This document shows, piece after piece, positions 14,907 to 21,470 of a stretch of DNA of 64,000 nt. The position numbers and the translations under genes are program-made. Below the pieces are notes generated by a model. The model saw nothing but the letters and a program-made list of their open reading frames with translations, was not told the origin of the DNA and searched no databases. Position 1 is the stretch's first letter; each line of letters opens with the position of its first letter. The DNA lies in the IMG/VR virus record IMGVR_UViG_3300012001_000009, positions 1 through 64,000 of that record, one strand, 5' to 3'. Source of the stretch: a virus.

Positions 14907-15653
14907 ATGCTAAATCCATTTCCGAGTTATCTAAATAAGCAACCCATCGAAAAGCGAACCAACCTTTACGAGGGAACGTTTTTGGATGTACATTCGATTT
15001 TTTATACCATCCAGGGTGAAGGTCCTTTTGTGGGACGACCAGCCATTTTCATTCGACTGGCTGGATGCAATCTGCAATGCCCTGGATGCGATACTGATTA
15101 CACTAGCGGGCGGCATATTTATTCAGTCGATATGGTTGTGGACCGGGTTCGTCTTGTAACACCCAGCCATAGGGATGCTAGAGGTAGAATGCTTGTGGTG
15201 ATTACAGGTGGCGAGCCGTTCCGACAGAACTTGACACCGTTAATAAAGGATTTGCGTCTATGTTTGTATGATGTGCAAATCGAGACAAACGGCACGCTTG
15301 CTCCGTATAATCCAGAGATATATGAAAACAGCCGTATCACCACCATCGTATGCAGCCCTAAAGCCGGCAAGATTCATCCGAAGCTGGAGCCGCTTATCGA
15401 TGCATACAAATACGTATTGAGCGCCGACAGCGTGGATTCTGAGGACGGCTTGCCGGTGTTAGCGCTTGGCCACACTGCCTCGCCTCGAGTCGCAAGACCT
15501 CGCGCAGGATTTATAGGCCCCGTCTATCTTCAACCGATGGACTCTGGTGACGAGGACACCAATCGGCGAAATCTAAAAGCTGTAATTGATAGCGCAATGC
15601 GATACAATTTTATTGTATGTCTACAATTACACAAAATCATTGGAATGGAGTAA
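14907..15653 (+). CDS. queE: 7-carboxy-7-deazaguanine synthase (QueE)
   Basis: Radical SAM enzyme that converts 6-carboxytetrahydropterin to 7-carboxy-7-deazaguanine, the third step towards preQ0. The 248-aa protein has the family start SIFYTIQGEGPFVGRPAIFI and the cluster motif CNLQCPGC (Cys54, Cys58, Cys61), in the C-x3-C-x2-C form. VITGGEPFRQ (SAM-binding GGE) and VQIETNGT follow, as in QueE. ATG 14907 has AAGGA upstream; an in-frame TTG at 14883 falls in the terminator tail. It opens an operon with queC four bases downstream. Confidence 0.95.
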   Translation: MLNPFPSYLNKQPIEKRTNLYEGTFLDVHSIFYTIQGEGPFVGRPAIFIRLAGCNLQCPGCDTDYTSGRHIYSVDMVVDRVRLVTPSHRDARGRMLVVITGGEPFRQNLTPLIKDLRLCLYDVQIETNGTLAPYNPEIYENSRITTIVCSPKAGKIHPKLEPLIDAYKYVLSADSVDSEDGLPVLALGHTASPRVARPRAGFIGPVYLQPMDSGDEDTNRRNLKAVIDSAMRYNFIVCLQLHKIIGME

Positions 15654-15656
15654 TCT

Positions 15657-16421
15657 ATGCGTAAAGCCTTAGTGGTATTAAGTGGTGGTCAGGACAGCAC
15701 CACCGCTTTGTTCTGGGCCAAAGAACATTTTGAGGAAGTGCATGCCATAACGTTTAATTATGGCCAGCTGCATATTATCGAAGTCAACGCGGCTATGAAA
15801 GTAGCCAAGATGGCTGGGGTGGCCTCGCATGAAATCATTCATGTGCCGCATTGTCTGGTTAGCACTAGCCCTCTGATTACCCACACTGATTTGGAACGAT
15901 ATGCGGATCATCGGGAAATGGAACGCATCATTGGTGGACGGGTTGAAAAGACATTTGTGCCAATGCGTAATGCGTTTTTCTTTGTTATCGCCATGAATCA
16001 CGCTGTGGCGCTCGGCAGCTATGATCTGGTTACAGGGGTTTGCCAAGAGGACAATGCGAACTATCCCGATTGCACCGAAACATTCGTTAATCGATTCATT
16101 TCCATGACAAATGCATCCATGGGAGCAGCGACTAACGAGTTCTATATCCATGCGCCGCTAATGCACCTAACGAAAGCGGAAACTGTTCGCATGTCCGCAG
16201 GTATGCCAGAATGCTGGAAGGCGCTTGCATACACACATACAAGCTACGATGGCATATATCCGCCGAATGACCACAACCACGCGAACATACTACGCGCTCA
16301 GGGCTTTCTTGAGGCGGGTTTTCCTGACCCCCTCGTTGTTCGCGCATGGAAAGAAGGGCTGATGGAGCTTCCGATTAGTGACAACTATGCCATCCTTTTA
16401 AATCAATCGCCAAAAGGGTGA
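15657..16421 (+). CDS. queC: 7-cyano-7-deazaguanine synthase (QueC), zinc-site variant
   Basis: ATP-dependent enzyme turning 7-carboxy-7-deazaguanine and ammonia into preQ0. The PP-loop SGGQDSTT (9-16), NYGQLH, FVPMRNAFF and TGVCQEDNANYPDC are all present, at normal length (254 aa). The zinc site is not: the usual TCYNG plus CGxCxxC is here TSYDG (Ser196) and NDHNHAN (Asn204, Asn207, Asn210), so all four ligand cysteines are replaced while the flanking LRAQGF is kept. His206, His208 and Asp205 might bind a metal instead. The rest of the protein shows no decay. Confidence 0.93.
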   Translation: MRKALVVLSGGQDSTTALFWAKEHFEEVHAITFNYGQLHIIEVNAAMKVAKMAGVASHEIIHVPHCLVSTSPLITHTDLERYADHREMERIIGGRVEKTFVPMRNAFFFVIAMNHAVALGSYDLVTGVCQEDNANYPDCTETFVNRFISMTNASMGAATNEFYIHAPLMHLTKAETVRMSAGMPECWKALAYTHTSYDGIYPPNDHNHANILRAQGFLEAGFPDPLVVRAWKEGLMELPISDNYAILLNQSPKG

Positions 16422-16428
16422 TGACAGA

Positions 16429-16899
16429 ATGACCTACCTATCTACAAAGACATACGGGCACGAAATCGGCCTAAGCTGCGCATTCCGACAATGGAAGGCG
16501 CATTCGCACTGTAACAAGCTGCACGGATACGCGCTGGGTGTGAAGTTCGTATTTGCTACTGCCGAGCCAGACCGATGCGGGTGGGTCGTTGATTTTGGCA
16601 GCTTGAAGTCGCTAAAACAAATGCTCCAGGACACTTTCGACCATACGGTGCTTGTTGCCAATGATGACCCTGAGTTAGAGGCATTCCATATGATGAATAA
16701 CATCGGCATCGCCAAAGTAGTCGTTTTGGAAGCCACTGGGTGCGAGGCGTTCGCAGAACTGATTTATAACTGCACGGAAGTGTGGTTACAAGATAACGGC
16801 TATGCGCCTCGAGTCGTTCTGCACAGTGTTGAGGTTTCTGAGCATGGGGCAAACTCGGCTATTTACTGTCCACAAGGAGGCAATAGTGCGCCTAATTGA
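16429..16899 (+). CDS. queD: 6-carboxy-5,6,7,8-tetrahydropterin synthase (QueD)
   Basis: Converts dihydroneopterin triphosphate to 6-carboxytetrahydropterin. The 156-aa protein has SCAFRQWKAHSHCNKLHGYAL, which carries zinc histidines and the catalytic Cys28, then WVVDFGSLKSLK, FDHTVLVANDDP and GCEAFAEL (the pterin-anchoring Glu). The HGY in place of HGH is typical of one phage/proteobacterial QueD subgroup as far as I recall. It starts eight bases after queC and overlaps folE by 14 bases. Confidence 0.92.
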   Translation: MTYLSTKTYGHEIGLSCAFRQWKAHSHCNKLHGYALGVKFVFATAEPDRCGWVVDFGSLKSLKQMLQDTFDHTVLVANDDPELEAFHMMNNIGIAKVVVLEATGCEAFAELIYNCTEVWLQDNGYAPRVVLHSVEVSEHGANSAIYCPQGGNSAPN

Positions 16900-17491
16900 A
16901 ATGGTTACACTTAAGGCCTTCGATGATAAGGTGTGTGTTGTTCACGAAGAAGAGTTGGTCCGAGGACTGCTAAAAGTGGCTGGAGAGAACTTCGACCGTG
17001 AAGGTTTGTTAGAGACTCCAGCCCGCGTTATCAAAGCTTGGAAAGAATGGACCTCTGGCTATGCTGTTGATGTTCCAGGTCTTTTGAAAGTATTTGAGGA
17101 CGGCGCAGATGGCTATGACGAAATGGTTATAGTTAAGGATATCCCCGTCTATAGCAAGTGCGAGCACCACCTTGCTGACATTTTCGGCACCTGCACCATT
17201 GCGTATATCCCGAATGGGAAAATTGTTGGACTGTCGAAGTTATCGCGTGTTGTAGATGCTTTCGCAAGACGTTTGCAAGTCCAGGAACGGCTTACGGGTC
17301 AGATTGCAGATGCGATTAACGATAACCTTAATCCGAAAGGTGTCGGTGTGATTATCAAAGCCCGGCACATGTGCATGGAATCTCGTGGCGTTCGACAACA
17401 AGGACACTATACGATAACAAGCGCCCTGCGCGGAGACATGCTTGATGATCCAGGTACCCGTGCAGAATTTATAATGTTGGCGAGGGATTGA
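16886..17491 (+). CDS. folE: GTP cyclohydrolase I (FolE)
   Basis: Zinc enzyme making dihydroneopterin triphosphate from GTP, the first step of 7-deazaguanine synthesis. The 201-aa protein has ETPARVIKAW, SKCEHHL (Cys92, His95), GLSKLSRVVDAFARRLQVQERLT and ARHMCMESRGV (Cys163), that is, the zinc ligands and substrate-binding segments. GTG 16886 is chosen because AAGGAGG ends five bases before it; an in-frame ATG lies at 16901. Carrying its own FolE means the phage can raise the precursor supply rather than depend on host folate enzymes. Confidence 0.95.
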   Translation: MRLIEMVTLKAFDDKVCVVHEEELVRGLLKVAGENFDREGLLETPARVIKAWKEWTSGYAVDVPGLLKVFEDGADGYDEMVIVKDIPVYSKCEHHLADIFGTCTIAYIPNGKIVGLSKLSRVVDAFARRLQVQERLTGQIADAINDNLNPKGVGVIIKARHMCMESRGVRQQGHYTITSALRGDMLDDPGTRAEFIMLARD

Positions 17492-17494
17492 GCC

Positions 17495-17899
17495 ATGAAA
17501 TTTTACATTGCGGCAAGATTTAGCAAACGACCAGAGGCCCATGCATTGGCTAGAAATCTTATGGCACTGGGGCATGAGATAACATCCAGATGGGTACAAC
17601 CAGATAGTGACCATGTAATTCCGACAGGGTTGTCTGAGCAGGCGGAGGATCATGAAAGGGTGCGGTTTGCACTCGAGGATTGCGCGGATGTGGCTGATTG
17701 CGATTGCTGCATATCGCTAATGGAGGAGCCTCGCAATAACGGGCGTGGCGGCAGGCATGTAGAATTCGGCTATGCGATGGGATTGGGAAAAGTCCTAGTG
17801 GTTATTGGGCCAAAGGAAACTGTTTTCCATCATTTGCCTAGGGTTAGGCATTTTAAAAATACGTCAGAATTTATTGAATTTCTTATGGAGCGGGCTTGA
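17495..17899 (+). CDS. nucleoside deoxyribosyltransferase-like protein
   Basis: A 134-aa Rossmann-like protein starting MKFYIAARFSKRPEAHALA, with ITSRWV, a central DCADVADCDCCISLMEEP and GRGGRHVEFGYAMGLGK. The last is the pattern of the nucleoside 2-deoxyribosyltransferase/DUF4406 group, where the Glu of xxVEFGYA is the catalytic position. It sits inside the 7-deazaguanine operon between folE and queF, with three-base spacing on one side and one base on the other. It may process nucleosides or bases linked to the modification, but no substrate can be read from the sequence. Confidence 0.75.
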   Translation: MKFYIAARFSKRPEAHALARNLMALGHEITSRWVQPDSDHVIPTGLSEQAEDHERVRFALEDCADVADCDCCISLMEEPRNNGRGGRHVEFGYAMGLGKVLVVIGPKETVFHHLPRVRHFKNTSEFIEFLMERA

Positions 17900-17900
17900 T

Positions 17901-18326
17901 ATGTCTGAAAATTTAAAATCGTTGGGTTCATCGACCAGGTACGTCTACGACAAACCTGATCCGAGTTTGCTGGAGAAGTTCCCCAGCCCTACATTCACCT
18001 TGGAAAAAAATCCAGTCGGCGCGGAACAGGTTATCGATATCGTTTGCCCTGAGTTCACGTCCCTATGCCCAAAGACAGGGCAACCTGATTTTGCGACAAT
18101 TCGCATTAAATACGCACCCGAGGAATGGTGTGTGGAATCCAAATCGCTAAAGCTGTATTTGGGTTCGTTCAGGATGCACGGCGAATTCCATGAGGCTTGC
18201 GTTAATCGAATGTGCAACGATCTTGTGGCACTCTTGAAGCCACGATACCTCGAGATTTGCGGCGAGTTCACACCTCGGGGCGGAATTCCATTTTGGCCAA
18301 CGAGTGTGTACTATGCTGATATCTGA
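17901..18326 (+). CDS. queF: preQ0 reductase, unimodular QueF type
   Basis: NADPH-dependent nitrile reductase converting preQ0 to preQ1. The 141-aa protein has the short (B. subtilis-type) layout: FTSLCPKTGQPDFATI with nucleophile Cys56 and Asp63, ESKSLKLYLGSFR (the NADPH-binding signature), FHEACVNRM with Glu98, and FTPRGGIP. All catalytic residues are intact. Archaeal QueF-like amidinotransferases share part of the signature, so archaeosine-type chemistry cannot be fully excluded. ATG 17901 starts one base after the previous stop; the 3' end overlaps the next gene. Confidence 0.92.
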   Translation: MSENLKSLGSSTRYVYDKPDPSLLEKFPSPTFTLEKNPVGAEQVIDIVCPEFTSLCPKTGQPDFATIRIKYAPEEWCVESKSLKLYLGSFRMHGEFHEACVNRMCNDLVALLKPRYLEICGEFTPRGGIPFWPTSVYYADI

Positions 18327-18507
18327 CTTGGAGCCAGGAATGGCGATTCAGTATAAGCAGGATGTCCGTGGCTGGATTGAGGTTCGCGTTCAAGAGATTG
18401 ACTACGAAAGGCAAAACGTAAAGGTTAGAACGCCCGCCCAGTTAGGTATCTATCGGAGTAAAGTCATAACCGACTTAAACCGGCTTAAAGTAAAGCATAA
18501 GCCGTGA
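18313..18507 (+). CDS. hypothetical protein, 64 aa, between queF and dpdA
   Basis: A small beta-rich, basic protein (GMAIQYKQDVRGWIEVRVQEI, then VKVRTPAQLG) with an SH3- or KOW-like pattern. It overlaps queF by 14 bases and the dpdA start by 4 (GTGA), so it is translated with both. It could be an accessory factor of the transglycosylase, but no family is recognised. Confidence 0.65.
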   Translation: MLISDLEPGMAIQYKQDVRGWIEVRVQEIDYERQNVKVRTPAQLGIYRSKVITDLNRLKVKHKP

Positions 18508-19433
18508 ATTTATATTTTTCTGGATTCGGGGCTAGAGATCTTGATCTTGATCCCAGAATCCCTCGCGGGCATCGGTATCGGCTGCTATCTTGCCATGAGG
18601 AATATATCGAAGTAGCTCGTAGATTCTCAAACGATCTAAAAGACGGTATGGAGGATCCTTATAGCTTAATGTTCGATTCTGGGGCTTTTACCGCATGGAA
18701 TAAAGGCAGGGAGGTTGTATTAAAAGATTTGATTGAGGTTTATGATGAAATGATGAACCTTAGTTATGATCGCGCTAAAGACATATGGTTAATTTCACTC
18801 GATAAGATCCCCGGGTCCCCGGGTCGAACTGCTGGGCCAGAGGAGCTTATCGAGTGCTGTCGAATATCTGACGAGAATTTTACCATTCTATCGGAACGAT
18901 ACGGGGAGCGTGTTTTGCCCGTGTTCCATCAAAACGAACCGACCTCACGTTTGCGCGAAGTGGCAGACATGGCGCCGTATATCTGCGTATCTCCTCGGAA
19001 TGATCTACATGAAAGCCAGCGCGTTAGATGGTCTGCCGAAGTTCATAGCCTGATCCCTGGGAAGATGACACATGGCCTGGCGACAACGGGCTATGGAATG
19101 ATGACCACAATACCTTGGGGTAGTGTCGATTCGGCGTCATGGGTCTTTTGCGCGACAAACGGCGGCATCATTAGGGACCATCGCCTTCGTGTTCTGCAAA
19201 TGTCAGATCAATCAACCTCCCAGAAAGTAAAGGACCAGCACTTCAAAACTTTGCCGGCTATCATACAGGACAAGTTTAGGGAATTTGTGGAGGTTCGGGG
19301 GTTCACTGTAGAAGGGCTAATAACTGAGTTCAGAGAACGATTGGTCTGGAATCGCGTGATCCTTAGTGAACTGGCACAATCAATCTCTGATAAAATAGAG
19401 AATCCATTTTCTGTTGGGTTATTTGATCTTTGA
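18504..19433 (+). CDS. dpdA: DpdA-type DNA guanine transglycosylase
   Basis: A 309-aa TGT-fold protein of the phage DpdA kind, which exchanges guanine in DNA for a 7-deazaguanine. Visible signatures: MFDSGAFTAW (Asp58, matching the DSGGF base-binding Asp of tRNA transglycosylases), ISLDKIPG (Asp100), LPVFHQNE, YICVSPRND, THGLATTG and WGSVDSASW (Asp209, the expected nucleophile). The zinc Cys cluster of tRNA-TGT is absent, as expected for DpdA. The start is a GTG overlapping the previous stop. Position after queE-queC-queD-folE-queF strongly supports a DNA rather than tRNA target. Confidence 0.88.
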   Translation: MNLYFSGFGARDLDLDPRIPRGHRYRLLSCHEEYIEVARRFSNDLKDGMEDPYSLMFDSGAFTAWNKGREVVLKDLIEVYDEMMNLSYDRAKDIWLISLDKIPGSPGRTAGPEELIECCRISDENFTILSERYGERVLPVFHQNEPTSRLREVADMAPYICVSPRNDLHESQRVRWSAEVHSLIPGKMTHGLATTGYGMMTTIPWGSVDSASWVFCATNGGIIRDHRLRVLQMSDQSTSQKVKDQHFKTLPAIIQDKFREFVEVRGFTVEGLITEFRERLVWNRVILSELAQSISDKIENPFSVGLFDL

Positions 19434-19443
19434 GGAGGGCAGT

Positions 19444-19731
19444 ATGAAATACGTTGTTATGCAAATGCGTTTAAAAACCATGCTCGTAGAAATCCCGTTC
19501 GTATTTCCAGACCTGATTGTTCACTCTGAGTTTGTAAAATTTTCAGCGTCTAGGATACTTAAATACCAGTTCCCTGGAGCTATATCTATCGAATGCATTT
19601 CGGCAGGTTTTGTAAATTCCATGGATTTGGAGGTTTGCTGTACAGGTGAATCTGAATCACTTAGGTTAAAAAGCAGACCAGAGGATTCCAATTTAATTAG
19701 AATGTGCGATTACGGGTCTATGAATGCTTAA
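19444..19731 (+). CDS. hypothetical protein, 95 aa
   Basis: GAGGAGG precedes ATG 19444. The protein is beta-rich with a hydrophobic core and three Cys late in the chain (IECISAG, LEVCCTG). No family is recognised. It overlaps the sliding clamp gene by eight bases and may be co-translated with it. Confidence 0.6.
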   Translation: MKYVVMQMRLKTMLVEIPFVFPDLIVHSEFVKFSASRILKYQFPGAISIECISAGFVNSMDLEVCCTGESESLRLKSRPEDSNLIRMCDYGSMNA

Positions 19732-20695
19732 AACACTAAACCTGGTCCGAGGGGCTGTATCCACCCAGACACTTATTCCTGCCATGACGCATTTCTATAT
19801 CAATGGCGAACAGATACAAAGTACAAATGGCAGAATAACAATTGATGCGTGGGGACCTGGCACTGGGATTCAGGCGTTGGTCCCGGCGGAACGTTTTTTA
19901 AAAGCCATAGGGGACGGGGAATCCAAATTAGTGTTTGTTCTCGATGGTGACAAACTGGTAATTAAAAAGGGACGCCTGCGCGTAACAATCCACACGCTAC
20001 CGCTAAAAGATTTTCCTATAGTTGCCGACTTTGATGGCGAGCCTGTAGCGTTCGATGAAGGTTTGATAAAAGCTCTGCGCCGACTCGTTCCCTTTATCTC
20101 CAACGATGCTTCGCGTCCGTGGTCCAATTCTGTCATGATACGCGATGGCTACGCCTACGCCACAAACAACGTACTGTTGGCGCGTGTTCCATTCGACACA
20201 GATCGGCAATTGATCCTACCAACCCACCTGATTACTGAAATACTAAGAATCGGGGAAACCCCTGTAGAAATACTCGTCACTGACGGCACTGTAGCCCTCA
20301 TATACGACACGTTCAGGATTCGCGCCCAACAAGTGATGGGAGAATGGCCTACGCAGCTTACAGCCCTCGTAGATCGCCTGCAAAGTGTATGCTTAAGTGA
20401 AGTCCCCGCGGGATTGTTTGAAGCTGTCGAAGAACTGAAGCCCTTTTTCCCAGATCCCAAGATCCCTATTGTGGAGTTTGGGCCCGAAGGTGTATCTACC
20501 AAAGAAGGCATACACAGTGCGATGGTTGAACAGTGCGGATTGCCCTTATCTACGTATCGTTACGAATCGCTTATAACCATGTTATCTGTCGCTACACACG
20601 CCGATTTCACCTCGTATCCTGATCCCGTACCTTTTAGCGGAGAGGACGGCATAGAAGGGTTTATTTGCGGTCTGCGACAAACCACAAATGTCTAA
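19724..20695 (+). CDS. DNA polymerase III beta-type sliding clamp
   Basis: A 323-aa clamp. The N-terminus LKTLNLVRGAVSTQTLIPAMTHFYI is the family opening; VPAERFLKAIG and HTLPLKDFPI follow in domain 1. Domain 2 includes RLVPFISNDASRPWSNSVMI and GYAYATNNVLLARVPF, the most conserved block of phage DnaN-like clamps. It is shorter than bacterial DnaN (about 366 aa), with a reduced third domain. It should tether the family B polymerase encoded two genes downstream. Confidence 0.85.
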   Translation: MLKTLNLVRGAVSTQTLIPAMTHFYINGEQIQSTNGRITIDAWGPGTGIQALVPAERFLKAIGDGESKLVFVLDGDKLVIKKGRLRVTIHTLPLKDFPIVADFDGEPVAFDEGLIKALRRLVPFISNDASRPWSNSVMIRDGYAYATNNVLLARVPFDTDRQLILPTHLITEILRIGETPVEILVTDGTVALIYDTFRIRAQQVMGEWPTQLTALVDRLQSVCLSEVPAGLFEAVEELKPFFPDPKIPIVEFGPEGVSTKEGIHSAMVEQCGLPLSTYRYESLITMLSVATHADFTSYPDPVPFSGEDGIEGFICGLRQTTNV

Positions 20696-21470
20696 TAGTG
20701 GCATTTATATAATTGAAAATCTTTCCAATGGAAAGAGGTATGTTGGTTCTGCGGTTAATTTAAACAGTAGGAAAAGCTGCCATTTTACAAGCCTAGTCAA
20801 AAATAAACATGCCAACGTAAAACTTCAGAGCGCTTGGAATAAATACGGTGAATGTTGTTTTATTTTTTATGTAATTGAATATGTTGACGACAAAACCAAA
20901 TTGATTGAACGGGAACAGTATTGGATTGACGCCTTAAACGTTGTTGAGGACGGGTATAATATTAGCCCTAGTGCGGGTAGTTTGCTAGGGTTTAAGCATT
21001 CGGCTGAGTTTCGAGCCAGATGCAAAGTGCTTGGAAAAACACCAGCTAATTTAGAAAATTTAGCAAAACTGGCTTTGATGAATATTGATAGACCTTGCGA
21101 AAAATCTACCCGTATTAAAATTTCATCTGCAAATAAAAATAAAGTTAGAACAACGGCGCAACGAAAAAACATTTCAACAGCATTGTTAGAATTACCAATA
21201 GAAGTAAAAAAGAAAAAGGTAAAAAAGTTTTTAGAAACAATGCAAAACAAAACACCTGAAGAAAAAGCTGAAATATCAAATAAACTATCTAATAGAAGCA
21301 AAGGTGTCCCTAAGCCACCTAGAACAGCCGCACATTGTAAAAACATTTCTATATCTGCGTCGGCCGCACACGCTAGAATGTCTGAGGAGGCAAAAGCTGC
21401 AAAAGCAGCAAAAATAAGTGCCACTAAGCTTCGTAAAAATGCTGAAAAGCTTGGAATATCTAATGAGTAG
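20688..21470 (+). CDS. GIY-YIG homing endonuclease, free-standing
   Basis: A 260-aa protein: GIYIIENLSNGKRYVGSA gives the GIY-YIG motif (residues 5-18), with a catalytic-type Arg (NSRKSCH) and Glu (LIEREQYWID). Repeated DNA-binding motifs follow, of the NUMOD3 kind (GFKHSAEFRARC, GVPKPPRTAAHCKN). The gene is visibly more AT-rich than its neighbours, suggesting separate origin. It overlaps the clamp stop by eight bases and the polymerase start by eight bases. Such genes usually spread by cutting an allele that lacks them. Confidence 0.88.
   Translation: MSNSGIYIIENLSNGKRYVGSAVNLNSRKSCHFTSLVKNKHANVKLQSAWNKYGECCFIFYVIEYVDDKTKLIEREQYWIDALNVVEDGYNISPSAGSLLGFKHSAEFRARCKVLGKTPANLENLAKLALMNIDRPCEKSTRIKISSANKNKVRTTAQRKNISTALLELPIEVKKKKVKKFLETMQNKTPEEKAEISNKLSNRSKGVPKPPRTAAHCKNISISASAAHARMSEEAKAAKAAKISATKLRKNAEKLGISNE

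Noticed and set aside
13976-14908. Long open frame on the opposite strand of the Lys/Ala-rich gene
   Set aside because: It is open only because the sense strand uses GCT/GCC/AAA/AAG/GAA codons. Its product would be Ala/Ser/Phe-rich low complexity, it lacks a ribosome binding site, and it crosses a strong promoter and a terminator of the real gene.
16901-17491. ATG 16901 as folE start
   Set aside because: AAGGAGG at 16874-16880 is five bases before GTG 16886, giving a far better start; the ATG has no site at suitable distance.
14907-18326. Operon serving host tRNA queuosine only
   Set aside because: The full set could support tRNA modification, but the transglycosylase in the operon lacks the tRNA-TGT zinc cysteines and matches the DpdA pattern, so DNA is the more likely target. 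Not excluded without nucleoside analysis.
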